Origin: Spirochaetaceae bacterium
GTDB lineage: Bacteria; Spirochaetota; Spirochaetia; Treponematales; Breznakiellaceae
DNA: 41,234 nucleotides
NCBI GenBank assembly: GCA_031277165.1
Contig: JAISLT010000015.1
Coordinates: 1 to 41,234 of the forward strand
Direction of reading: 5' to 3'
Shown here: piece by piece, positions 33,192 to 41,234 of the stretch
How the letters are laid out: each line of letters starts with the position of its first letter
Position numbering within the stretch: the stretch's first letter is position 1
The notes under the pieces: model-generated
Databases searched by the model: none
What the model saw: the letters and a program-made list of their open reading frames with translations, nothing else
What the model was told of the DNA's origin: nothing
Program-made: the position numbers and the translations under genes

Positions 33192-34109
33192 TTAATAATA
33201 GTTGATCCGGTAATCGGCGATCTTAACAAAGCCTGTGTTATCGTAGACCCTGCGGGCCGGACCGTTTGTTTTTTTAACAAAGAGGGTAAATTTTTTCTTT
33301 AGGGGTTCCAGCCGCCGGATTATTTCGGCGGTCAGCGCCTGGGCAATGCCCCGGTTCCTGAATTGGGGCAGCACATAGACCCCGCCGATTTGAAGGCAGG
33401 TAAAGGCCCTGGCGTTGATGTTGATCTTCCCCACGGGGGTTCCCCCCAGTTCCGCAATCAGAATCATCTCCGCGGAGATCATCTGTTCCAGCGATTTACG
33501 GCAGGCGGCGGCGTTAAATACCGCCCTTTTGGGCAGGACCTCTTCCTGCTCATAGCCCCGCTGGAGGGGAAAGATCCCCTCCATATCCGGCGGCAGGGGC
33601 CGGCGGATCACAAGCCCCCGGGGGGGACTGTAAAAGGTCCCCACTCCGGGGGCTTTTCCCCCGGGGCCCTGCCGGTTAAGGATCCGCAGTTCATAATCGT
33701 ATTTTTCCGGGGCGGCCAGGCCCTTCCGTTCCAGGACCGGTTCCAGCAGGTCCATATTTGCCGCCAGGCCCTGCATGGCGTGGAGGGGCCGGCGGTCCAG
33801 CAGGAAAGAGAAAAACCGGGGAAGCCCCGTATCTTTTTGCGGGCCATGGCCGGCGGCGCCGGACCCTGGGGATGGGTTCTCCGCCGGGGCCGGCCCTTCC
33901 CGATCCTGCCGCCGGAATACCGGATAAAGGATCCGGCGGGTATATATTAGAATGCCCCAGGGGCGGGTTTTTCCGGCGATCCAAATATGATCCTGGTTTG
34001 TCCTGGTGATAAACCGGAACGAGGCCCCTGCGCAGTAGGGTTCCTGTTCCTGTAGAAAGGCTTCCGCCGCCGGAACAGTCCGGGAAGAGAGCTTTTTCCA
34101 CATGTTCAT
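33192..34109 (-). CDS. GNAT-family acetyltransferase
   Basis: A 305-aa protein. The C-terminal 120 residues are a GNAT domain: LVIRRPLPPDMEGIFPLQRGYEQEEVL, ILIAELGGTPVGKININARAFTCLQIGGVYVLPQFRNRGIAQALTAEIIRRL (acetyl-CoA loop R-N-R-G-I-A), and FTLFVKKTNGPARRVYDNTGFVKI. The N-terminal 190 residues (LQEQEPYCAGASFRFITRTNQDHIWIAG...) include a Pro/Gly-rich linker of low complexity and a possible second degenerate acyltransferase lobe. ATG 34109 overlaps the NagZ-like stop as ATGA, so it is coupled to it. Its acceptor is unknown; peptidoglycan sugar derivatives are a possibility from the neighbour. Confidence 0.8.
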   Translation of the reverse strand: MNMWKKLSSRTVPAAEAFLQEQEPYCAGASFRFITRTNQDHIWIAGKTRPWGILIYTRRILYPVFRRQDREGPAPAENPSPGSGAAGHGPQKDTGLPRFFSFLLDRRPLHAMQGLAANMDLLEPVLERKGLAAPEKYDYELRILNRQGPGGKAPGVGTFYSPPRGLVIRRPLPPDMEGIFPLQRGYEQEEVLPKRAVFNAAACRKSLEQMISAEMILIAELGGTPVGKININARAFTCLQIGGVYVLPQFRNRGIAQALTAEIIRRLEPLKKKFTLFVKKTNGPARRVYDNTGFVKIADYRINYY

Positions 34110-35758
34110 GGTATGGCGCCGCCCCCGTTTATCCGGCCCAGCAGGACGGAAAAACCCGCAATAAAGGATTCTTCTGCGGTGCTGTAGAGGACCGCCGCCG
34201 CATGGACCCAGGAATTTTTATCCGGATAGGCCGAGGCGGAAACGCTAAAGACCACCGTCCGCTTATTAAGACTCCGCAGGCTTTCCAAAAGTTGAAGGTC
34301 CCCGGGGTTCTCCATGCATAGGATCACCGTGTCCGCCCCCTGTGCAAAGGTCCTTAGGGTTGCGGCATTGGCCGATTCTTCCCAGGAATACACCGCCGCC
34401 TTGGGATAAGCCCGGCGCCCGGCGTTGATAAAGTTCCAGTGCCGGCCGGCTAGTAAAACCCGGCCGGCGGAGGCAGGATCCAGGGGAATGCCCTCTTTTT
34501 TTATTACCGTTACGCTGCGGGCCGCCAGGTCCTGGAAAAAAGCCTCCGCCTGGGGATCGGGGATCTCCCTCCTAAGACGGTCCGGATCGGGAATGGGGGA
34601 CGCCGCCCCCTCCCTTCGCAGATGGATAAGCTTTAAGGCCAGTACCCGCCGGGCCGCGTCCCGAACCCTCTCCCGAAAGGGCCTTTCCCGTTTCATCCAG
34701 TCAAGCAGTTCCGTCCATACCTGATCGTTCATGCCGGGGGTTGATGAAATAAGCAGCATGTCGTTCCCCGCCCACAGGGCCTGGCGGGCGGTACGGGAAA
34801 GACTTCCGGTGGTAAGGAATGCTCCGTGCATCCGCAGATCATCGGTGATCACCATTCCCCTAAAACCCATCCGGTTCCGCAGCAGGGTCTGTAAAAACCA
34901 GGGCGCCAGGGATGCCGGGATATCCCCGGCGGGGGTCCGGGGAAAGGCCAGGTGGCCGCTCATTACCGCGGGAAGCCCCCCCCGGATCAGCATCCGGTAG
35001 GGAACCAGTTCCCGGTCCCAGAGGAGCCGCTCATCCGCGGCTATTCTTGGCAGGGTCCCGTGAGAATCCAGGGAAGTTGCGCCGTGGCCGGGAAAATGCT
35101 TTGCGGTGGAAATTATTCCCGCCCTGGTCTGCCCCCGCATAAAGGCCAGCCCCAGGATCCCCGCCTGTACCGGGTCTTCCCCAAAGGACCTGGTCCCCAG
35201 CAGCACCGAATCCCTGGAGGTGGCTAAATCCACCACGGGGGCAAAGTTCATATTGATCCCCAAAAGGGCAAGCTCCCGGCCTATGTAGTACCCCGCATAG
35301 TATGCATCCTCGGGGAAGGCCCCGGCGCCAATGGCCATATTTCCCGGGGTATCGCTGGTTCTGTCCTTCACATGCCGTACCATGCCCCCTTCCTGATCGG
35401 TGGCTGCCAGCAGGGGGATTTTAAGGGGTCCCCCCAGGGAAGCACGCTGGAGGATTCCAATGGTCTCAGTCAGGGTTTCCAGATCCCGGATATTCCATCC
35501 AAAGACTTTTATTCCCCCTATACGCCGGATGCGGATCCAGTCCAGAATAAGGGGGGAGGGGCCGGTGCCGGTCCAGCCGAACATAAAGGTTTGGGCCAGC
35601 GCTTCCTCATCGCTCATCCGGGCAGCCAAGGCCTCCGCCAGAACCGCGGGATCGCCGGGGCTGTTGAAATCAAGGGCCCGCAGGGGATGAAGGGTAAGAA
35701 AAACCAGAAAGGAAAATAAAAGTATCCGTCTGCGGGGAGCCGCTAAAGGGGAACGCAA
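34106..35758 (-). CDS. Secreted GH3 beta-N-acetylhexosaminidase, NagZ-like
   Basis: A 550-aa protein from TTG 35758 (no ATG/GTG alternative before the signal peptide MRSPLAAPRRRILLFSFLVFLTLHPLRA). GH3 domain (residues about 50-370) has TDQEGGMVRHVKD, the catalytic His/Asp loop KHFPGHGATSLDSHGTLP (His-Asp dyad specific to N-acetylglucosaminidases), and the nucleophile Asp in GMVITDDLRMHG at about 296. The NagZ-type dyad implies hydrolysis of GlcNAc-anhydroMurNAc or chitin ends. A C-terminal about 180-residue GH3 alpha/beta sandwich follows, unlike cytoplasmic NagZ. Starts 34 bases after trxB and overlaps the GNAT gene, so all three form an operon. Confidence 0.9.
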   Translation of the reverse strand: MRSPLAAPRRRILLFSFLVFLTLHPLRALDFNSPGDPAVLAEALAARMSDEEALAQTFMFGWTGTGPSPLILDWIRIRRIGGIKVFGWNIRDLETLTETIGILQRASLGGPLKIPLLAATDQEGGMVRHVKDRTSDTPGNMAIGAGAFPEDAYYAGYYIGRELALLGINMNFAPVVDLATSRDSVLLGTRSFGEDPVQAGILGLAFMRGQTRAGIISTAKHFPGHGATSLDSHGTLPRIAADERLLWDRELVPYRMLIRGGLPAVMSGHLAFPRTPAGDIPASLAPWFLQTLLRNRMGFRGMVITDDLRMHGAFLTTGSLSRTARQALWAGNDMLLISSTPGMNDQVWTELLDWMKRERPFRERVRDAARRVLALKLIHLRREGAASPIPDPDRLRREIPDPQAEAFFQDLAARSVTVIKKEGIPLDPASAGRVLLAGRHWNFINAGRRAYPKAAVYSWEESANAATLRTFAQGADTVILCMENPGDLQLLESLRSLNKRTVVFSVSASAYPDKNSWVHAAAVLYSTAEESFIAGFSVLLGRINGGGAIP

Positions 35759-35792
35759 AACTACCCGTCTGCGAAAAACCGCGGGAACCGGT

Positions 35793-36761
35793 CTACTGAT
35801 AGCGCAGCCCCCTGCATTTGTCGATATAGGCCGCGGCGCAGTGGGCCGCCACCGCCCCCTCGCCGGCGGCTACTACCACCTGCCGGAACGGGGATGAACG
35901 GACATCCCCTGCGGCAAAAAGCCCCGGTACCGACGATGCCATGGTTTGATCCGTCAGCACATAGCCCGCCTCGTCTACCTGTACCCCCAGGTTTGCCGTT
36001 AGGCTGGTTTGGGGGATTGAACCGGCAAAGATAAACACCGCGTCCGCCGGTTCTTCCCGGGAACCTTCCGGTCCCTCCAGGATCACCGATCTAACCGCGG
36101 CCTCGCCCTTAATGGCAAGGACCCTGGTATTAAACAGGACCGTAATACGGGGGTTTGCCAGGATCCTGTCCGCCAGGGAACGCTGGGCCCGGAACATCCC
36201 CTTACGGTGTACCATGATCACCCGGCCGGTAAGGCGGCTTAAATACTGGGCCTCGTCGCAGGCCGAATCGCCGCCTCCCACCACCAGGATCCGTTTGTCC
36301 TTAAAGAAGGGGCCGTCGCAGGTGGCGCAGTACGAAACCCCCCGGCCAAACAGTTCGGCCTCTCCGGGTATTTCCAGCCTGCGGCGGAAAGCTCCGGTGG
36401 CAAGGATCAGCGCCGGGGAACGGAGTATCTTGCCCCCCCCCAGGGTTACGGCAAAGAGTTCCCCCTCCCGGACGATACCCTGGGCCCCCTCCATAATAAA
36501 CCGGGCGCCAAAACCCTCTGCCTGGCGGTGGAGATCCGCGGAAAATTCAAACCCTGAACGGGGCGGCGTATCCCCCCGGGCCACGTTGCCGGGATAATTT
36601 TCCAGCACATCGATGTTCAAGACCTGCCCCCCCGGGGCCATCTGTTCCAGGACCAGAACCCTAAGATTCGCCCGGGCGCCGTATTGGGCGGCGCTGAGCC
36701 CCGCGGGGCCCGCCCCAAGGATTATAAGATCCGCATCATACCGATCCTCATGGTTTTCCAT
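35793..36761 (-). CDS. trxB: Thioredoxin reductase
   Basis: A 322-aa FAD/NADPH-dependent disulfide reductase. FAD site ILGAGPAGLSAAQYGARANLRV at the N-terminus, active disulfide CATC in SYCATCDGPFF at about residue 142, NADPH site ILVVGGGDSACDEAQYLSRLTGRVIMVHRKGMFRA with Arg/His for the 2'-phosphate, and a final FAD motif GLFAAGDVRSSPFRQVVVAAGEGAVAA. It maintains thioredoxin reduced in the cytoplasm. The start ATG 36761 has a promoter ending 6 bases upstream and no ribosome site. It heads the trxB-NagZ-like-GNAT operon. Confidence 0.96.
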   Translation of the reverse strand: MENHEDRYDADLIILGAGPAGLSAAQYGARANLRVLVLEQMAPGGQVLNIDVLENYPGNVARGDTPPRSGFEFSADLHRQAEGFGARFIMEGAQGIVREGELFAVTLGGGKILRSPALILATGAFRRRLEIPGEAELFGRGVSYCATCDGPFFKDKRILVVGGGDSACDEAQYLSRLTGRVIMVHRKGMFRAQRSLADRILANPRITVLFNTRVLAIKGEAAVRSVILEGPEGSREEPADAVFIFAGSIPQTSLTANLGVQVDEAGYVLTDQTMASSVPGLFAAGDVRSSPFRQVVVAAGEGAVAAHCAAAYIDKCRGLRYQ

Positions 36762-36767
36762 GGTACT

Positions 36768-36796
36768 ATTCTAGTAAAAGTGTGATATATTGTTAA
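36768..36796 (-). promoter_or_regulatory. trxB promoter (leaderless type)
   Basis: TTAACA (36796-36791), 17-base spacer, TAGAAT (36773-36768), 6 bases, then ATG at 36761. It overlaps a divergent TATATT (36786-36791) that ends 8 bases before the 36800 start, so the two genes compete for the same 38 bases. Confidence 0.6.
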
Positions 36797-36799
36797 GTA

Positions 36800-38311
36800 A
36801 TGAGGGGTCTTACTTTTTTTACCGTTTTTTTTACCGGATTGCTGTTTCTTCCCACCCTGGTTTTTTCCCAGTTTCCTCCCCTGGATCCATCCCCCGGCGC
36901 GTACGAATACTTTCGGCGCATTAATGCCGAAAACAACGGAGGCCGCTGGCGGGACATTGCAGAGGCGGCGCTGTGGGCATCCTCCCTTAATGCCGGGCCG
37001 GGGGCGGAAGAAAAGGCCGCGGCCATGGCGGACCGTATTGCCGCGGCGGTGACAGAATTGGCCGCCATGCCGGATCTTCCCCCGCAGAGCAGGGACCGGG
37101 CGGAGTATGTGCTTACCTTTCTTCACCGGCGGTTTTTAAAGTCCTATTCGGAATACCAAACCAGGGTGGACGAGATCCTTGTTTCGGGCCGGTACAACTG
37201 TGTTTCCTCCGCGGTCCTGTACATGATTTTTGGAACTTCCCTGGGGCTTGACATGACCGGGGTGGTGACGAAGGACCATGCCTTTGTGACGGTGAATACC
37301 GGCGCCGATCCGGTGGATGTGGAAACCACCAACCCCTACGGGTTTGATCCGGGAAACCGCCGGGAATTCCACGATAACTTTGGAAAGGCCACGGGCTTTG
37401 TCTATGTGCCGGCGCGGAATTACCGGGACCGGGCGGTAATCAATGTGCCGGAGATGGTTTCCCTGATCCTTTCCAACCGCATTTCGATTCTGGAACGGGG
37501 AAACCGTTACGCCGAAGCGGTGCCCCTGGCAATAAACAGGGCGGTCCTGCTCCGGGGAACCGTGGACAGTCCCGCCGGAGAGGCGGATCAGATCCGGGCC
37601 CAATTCTTTGAGGATCCCCGCAGGGATATAATGAACAGGCTCCTTAATTTTGGATCCCACCTGATTAAAACCGGAAAGGAAGACGATGCCCTGGCCTGGG
37701 CCCTTTATGCAAGCCCCCGTTTTCCCAGCCAGGAACAGTGGCCGGATATGATCTATGCTGCGGCAAATAACAAGCTGGTAAAACTTATCCGTGCCGGAAA
37801 GATCGCCGATGCCCGGAACACCCTGGATTCCCTGGGACCGGTAAAGGAAAAACTCGGCCCCGGCCAGAACCAATCCCTGGAGGTGGTGGTCCTGGAAGCG
37901 GAAGCGGCGGTGAAAATTAACGGCATAAAAAATCCCGGAGAAGCGGCGGCGGCGCTGGCCTTTCTGTCCCGGGTCTGGGAACAGCTGCCGGAACAACGCC
38001 GGGAAGAAATGCGGACCACCGCGGTGCTTAAGGAGGCGGAACGGATAGGCCGCTCCGGTGATTGGGCCGGCGGCATGGGGTGGCTTACAGACGCCATAGG
38101 AAAGTACGGATCAAACGGCAGATTTGAATCGGCCCTAAGGACCTTTCGCCAAAACAGGGTGGGGGAACTTCACAACCGGTTCGCCGCTCTTTTTAACAAG
38201 GGTGATTATGGAGGCGCCCGGGAATTTATACAGGGGGCCTTGTCCGAATTTCCCGGCGAAAACCGGCTGCTCCGGGATCTGGCCTTGGCGGAACAGGCCC
38301 TGGCCCAGTGA
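36800..38311 (+). CDS. Secreted transglutaminase-like protein with TPR-type repeats
   Basis: A 503-aa protein with a signal peptide (LTFFTVFFTGLLFLPTLVFSQ). Residues about 110-180 contain a transglutaminase-like Cys-His-Asp triad: GRYNCVSSAVLYMIFGTSLGLDM (Cys at about 135), TKDHAFVTV (His about 162) and VDVETTNPYGFDP (Asp/Glu after beta strand). The SirB1/BTLCP-type proteases share this layout. The remaining 300 residues are helical repeats (GKIADARNTLDSLGPVKEKLG, ALAFLSRVWEQLP, NKGDYGGAREFIQGALSEFP). It may be an envelope peptidase or crosslinker with a protein-binding scaffold; the substrate is unknown. It diverges from trxB. Confidence 0.82.
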   Translation: MRGLTFFTVFFTGLLFLPTLVFSQFPPLDPSPGAYEYFRRINAENNGGRWRDIAEAALWASSLNAGPGAEEKAAAMADRIAAAVTELAAMPDLPPQSRDRAEYVLTFLHRRFLKSYSEYQTRVDEILVSGRYNCVSSAVLYMIFGTSLGLDMTGVVTKDHAFVTVNTGADPVDVETTNPYGFDPGNRREFHDNFGKATGFVYVPARNYRDRAVINVPEMVSLILSNRISILERGNRYAEAVPLAINRAVLLRGTVDSPAGEADQIRAQFFEDPRRDIMNRLLNFGSHLIKTGKEDDALAWALYASPRFPSQEQWPDMIYAAANNKLVKLIRAGKIADARNTLDSLGPVKEKLGPGQNQSLEVVVLEAEAAVKINGIKNPGEAAAALAFLSRVWEQLPEQRREEMRTTAVLKEAERIGRSGDWAGGMGWLTDAIGKYGSNGRFESALRTFRQNRVGELHNRFAALFNKGDYGGAREFIQGALSEFPGENRLLRDLALAEQALAQ

Positions 38312-38375
38312 GCCCGCGGGTATCGGGGATCTGCGGAAAGCCCCTTGCGTCCGGGATTTTTTTACGGTACATCCA

Positions 38376-38404
38376 TTGTTCTGAATGAAAATTTATGCTA
38401 CACT
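38376..38404 (+). promoter_or_regulatory. Promoter of the type IIG gene (leaderless type)
   Basis: TTGTTC (38376-38381), 17-base spacer, TACACT (38399-38404), 6 bases (CCCCCC), then ATG at 38411. No ribosome site is present. Confidence 0.5.
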
Positions 38405-38410
38405 CCCCCC

Positions 38411-41234
38411 ATGGATAACCGCCTTGAACAGCTTCAGGAACTTACCGGGCTTTTTGAAGCGAACAGCGGCCAGTATAAAAGCCCCCAATATGACGAAGCC
38501 AATACCCGCACCGACTTTATTGATAAATTTTTTGCCCTTTTGGACTGGGACATCGCGAACAATCAGGGTTTTTCTGAAACGTACCGTGAAGTTGTCCGTG
38601 AGGATAAAGTGAAAATTGACGGCGGCCAAAAAGCACCGGATTATAGTTTCAGGATAGGAGGAATACGAAAATATTTTGTCGAGGCAAAAAAGCCATCGGT
38701 CAATATCAAGGATGCCGCCGATCCGGCTTTTCAGGTACGCCGTTATGCCTATACGGCAAAGCTGCCCCTCTCCATTTTAACCAACTTCGCGGAATTTGCC
38801 GTCTACGATACCCGTATAAAACCCAATAAAAACGATACCGCGGGAACAGCAAGAATATTTTATTGTGCCTTTCAGGATTATCAAAAAAATTTCGATTTTA
38901 TCTATAACACATTTTCCAGGCCTTCAATTCTTAAAGGGAGCTTTGATAAATATGTTGAAGATAACAAAAACAAAAAAGGAACTTCGGAAGTTGATGCCGA
39001 ATTGTTAAACCTTGTTGAAGGCTGGCGTGTTGACCTGGCGAAAAACATCGCCATGAGAAATCCCGCTCTTTCCATTTATAACTTGAATGCGGCGGTGCAA
39101 AAAATCATTGACCGGATTATTTTTCTGCGCATTGCCGAAGACCGGGGAATGGAATATGCCAATATTCTAAAGACGATAGCAAAGGTTACGGATATTTATG
39201 AAAAATTTAACCTGCTGGTGGAAAAGGCAAATGTAAAATACAATTCGGGACTTTTTGAAAGCGAAGACTGGCTCACCCATATTTCCATTGACGATAAAAT
39301 TCTCAAAGACATTATCGACAATCTCTATTATCCCGAATGCCCCTATGAGTTTTCCGTGCTGCCCATCGAAATTTTAGGTAATATTTATGAAAAATTTCTT
39401 GGAAAAACCATCAGGTTCAGGAATGTCAAAAATACCCACACCGCGGTTGTAGAAGAAAAGCCCGAAGTGCGAAAATCGGGAGGGGTGTTTTATACGCCGC
39501 AGTTTATTGTCCGGTTCATTATAAAAAATACGGTTGAGGAAAAAATAAAAAACAAGACTCCCGATGAAATCTCACATCTTAAAATTTGCGATCCCGCCTG
39601 CGGTTCAGGTTCCATGCTTGTCGGGGCATATCAGTGTTTGCTGTCGTATCATCTTGATTATTATACGGACGAAAAGAACAAAAACAGATCTCTTAAAAAA
39701 GGATATATTTTTCAGGTTTCGGAGAATATGTACCGGCTGACCATAGCCGAAAAGCAGCGTATTTTACAGAACAATATTTTTGGCGTGGATATTGACAGCC
39801 AGGCCGTGGAAGTAACAAAACTGTCATTGTATCTCAAACTTTTGGAGAATGAAGGGAAAGAAGCGGAAGGACAGCTGTTTAATTTTTCCGATATGACCCT
39901 GCTGCCCTCTCTTGAAGAAAACATTAAATGCGGGAACAGTCTTGTGGGAACCGATTTTTACAACCAAAAAACGCTCGGACTTACCGAAGATGAACAGATA
40001 AAAGTCAACTGTTTTGACTGGGAAAAGGAATTTGACGGTATTATGAAAGGCGGCGGCTTTGACATTATTATTGGCAATCCGCCGTATTATAATGTTCAAA
40101 CCCTGGGAGCAAATTCAGAAATAGCTTCCTACCTGCAGGAAACATACAGCCGCATTTGGCAGGATAAAAGCGATATTCTATTTTATTTTCTCGCCAGGGC
40201 TCTACAATTATCGAAAGATGCCATAGGGTTTATTTTGTCCAACGCGTTCCTGTTTTCCGATAAGGCGCAAAAACTGCGGAATGCCATTCTGGACGACGGG
40301 CGGCTGGCAAAAATAGTCAATTTTGAACAATTTCGTGTATTTAAGGATGCGTCGATTACTTCCGGCGTTTTTATTTTCAGGAAAGGCCACAAAAACATTC
40401 AGACAGCCGTGTTAAAGGAAAAGTCCTGCACAGTTGATTATGTTGTCGATTATATGAATAACAAAAAAAATTATTTTCCTGTTTCATTTTCAAAAAACAA
40501 AGTGTTTGCGTTGGTTGATACCGTTATAGAAACCCTGAACAAAAAAATAGACGCACGGCACCCTGTTTTACAGGATCTTCTTTTGCTTGGGAAGGGCATG
40601 GAAACGGCCGCCGATGATGTTTTTTTGTTTGACCACAAGCCCAGTCAATTTCCCCCGGAATATATAAAAGGACGTGTTACCGGAAGAAACATTGAACGCT
40701 ATCTGATAAAGCCGGCGGAAGAGTATATCCTTTATTTTGAGGATGTTGAGGATTTAAATGACCTGCCGGCTTCTATTCAGGAACATTTGAAAAAGCACAA
40801 AAAAAGATTATCCAACCGTGCTGATAAAAAAAGGCGGCCAGCCGCCCAGTGGTGGAATTATACTTTTGCCATGCACAAGGAATACTACCATTTGCCGAAA
40901 CTGTATTGTTCCCGCCGCGCATTCCGCAATACCTTTTGTTACGATGAGGGATTTAATTATCTTGGTTTCTCAAACATGACGGTCTTATTTGAAACAAACA
41001 AAAAATATTCAATAAAGTACATCCTCGCGCTGCTTAATTCCAAACTGCTTGACTTTAGATATAAAAGCATGGGCAAGCAAACCGGCGGCGGAAGTTTTGA
41101 ATATTTTCCCAACGGCATCGGAAAACTCCCCATACCGGAAGCGGATGCCAAAACACAGGGTGAATTTGCCATCTTGGTTGACAAAATGCTTGAACTGAAA
41201 CAGCGGGAATACGCCGAAAAAATTCCGCAGGCAA
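38411..41234 (+). CDS. Type IIG restriction-modification enzyme (Eco57I-like), 3' end outside window
   Basis: An open frame of 941 codons from ATG 38411 to the right edge, C-terminus not seen. The N-terminus is a nuclease domain: PDYSFRIGG (P76-D77) and VEAKKP (E91-A-K93) form a PD-(D/E)XK core. A helical linker follows, then an N6-adenine methylase with FYTPQFIVRFI, motif I DPACGSGSML at residue 394 and motif IV NPPY at 556. From about residue 650 on lies a target-recognition-like region with LYCSRRAFRNTF, NYLGFSNMTVLFE and LPIPEADAKTQGEFA. One polypeptide thus cuts and methylates DNA, as in Eco57I/BcgI-type enzymes. It is noticeably more AT-rich than neighbours, consistent with acquisition. 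Its own promoter is present and no partner gene is seen. Confidence 0.92.
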   Translation, partial: MDNRLEQLQELTGLFEANSGQYKSPQYDEANTRTDFIDKFFALLDWDIANNQGFSETYREVVREDKVKIDGGQKAPDYSFRIGGIRKYFVEAKKPSVNIKDAADPAFQVRRYAYTAKLPLSILTNFAEFAVYDTRIKPNKNDTAGTARIFYCAFQDYQKNFDFIYNTFSRPSILKGSFDKYVEDNKNKKGTSEVDAELLNLVEGWRVDLAKNIAMRNPALSIYNLNAAVQKIIDRIIFLRIAEDRGMEYANILKTIAKVTDIYEKFNLLVEKANVKYNSGLFESEDWLTHISIDDKILKDIIDNLYYPECPYEFSVLPIEILGNIYEKFLGKTIRFRNVKNTHTAVVEEKPEVRKSGGVFYTPQFIVRFIIKNTVEEKIKNKTPDEISHLKICDPACGSGSMLVGAYQCLLSYHLDYYTDEKNKNRSLKKGYIFQVSENMYRLTIAEKQRILQNNIFGVDIDSQAVEVTKLSLYLKLLENEGKEAEGQLFNFSDMTLLPSLEENIKCGNSLVGTDFYNQKTLGLTEDEQIKVNCFDWEKEFDGIMKGGGFDIIIGNPPYYNVQTLGANSEIASYLQETYSRIWQDKSDILFYFLARALQLSKDAIGFILSNAFLFSDKAQKLRNAILDDGRLAKIVNFEQFRVFKDASITSGVFIFRKGHKNIQTAVLKEKSCTVDYVVDYMNNKKNYFPVSFSKNKVFALVDTVIETLNKKIDARHPVLQDLLLLGKGMETAADDVFLFDHKPSQFPPEYIKGRVTGRNIERYLIKPAEEYILYFEDVEDLNDLPASIQEHLKKHKKRLSNRADKKRRPAAQWWNYTFAMHKEYYHLPKLYCSRRAFRNTFCYDEGFNYLGFSNMTVLFETNKKYSIKYILALLNSKLLDFRYKSMGKQTGGGSFEYFPNGIGKLPIPEADAKTQGEFAILVDKMLELKQREYAEKIPQA

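Noticed and set aside
38385-38612. Alternative short ORF at the start of the type IIG gene
   Set aside because: Out of frame with the methylase ORF that begins at 38411 and continues to the window edge.

Overview
The window looks like about 41 kb of spirochaete chromosome, most likely a Treponema or a close relative of the termite-gut type. This is inferred from gene content: an LpoB/COG3014-like lipoprotein operon, a DUF3798 ABC transporter, tandem cyclic-nucleotide-binding/GGDEF proteins and many lipoproteins with Cys lipoboxes. No rRNA, tRNA or CRISPR array was seen. Most genes are GC-rich and tightly packed on both strands. The restriction-modification gene at the right edge is clearly more AT-rich and looks acquired.

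Left part (1-11.1 kb). A truncated PD-(D/E)XK nuclease-like gene runs off the left edge. Behind its start lies a 484-base gap with a (AG)24 microsatellite. An XRE repressor follows, then a purE-purC-purF operon, a secreted alpha/beta hydrolase, rpiB, two overlapping cNMP-binding/GGDEF genes (one active-looking, one degenerate), an aldehyde dehydrogenase, a retinol-dehydrogenase-like SDR and a Phd/PIN toxin-antitoxin pair.

Middle (11.1-24.3 kb). A dicarboxylate/amino-acid symporter precedes a five-gene envelope operon with a near-consensus promoter: an LPP20-like lipoprotein, an LpoB-like lipoprotein, a TPR-like COG3014-type lipoprotein, a second LPP20-like lipoprotein and a Ycf46-like AAA ATPase. 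Next is a complete CUT2-type ABC importer with an unusual DUF3798 binding protein, a double ATPase, two permeases and a small membrane-anchored protein.

Right part (24.3-41.2 kb). Three aminoacyl-tRNA synthetase genes (proS, glyQS, glnS) are interspersed with a hot-dog thioesterase, a zinc-ribbon Nudix hydrolase and an unknown 185-aa protein. Then come a DUF362 ferredoxin-like protein, an operon of trxB, a NagZ-like GH3 and a GNAT, a secreted transglutaminase-like TPR protein, and a type IIG restriction-modification gene running off the right edge.

Two patterns cut across the genes. First, a family of palindromic intergenic elements ends in CTAG, and in every clear copy that CTAG supplies the TAG stop codon of the adjacent gene. 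Second, several genes (purE, thioesterase, trxB, the type IIG gene, probably the antitoxin and the SDR) have a -10 box ending only 6-7 bases before the start codon, which predicts leaderless mRNAs.
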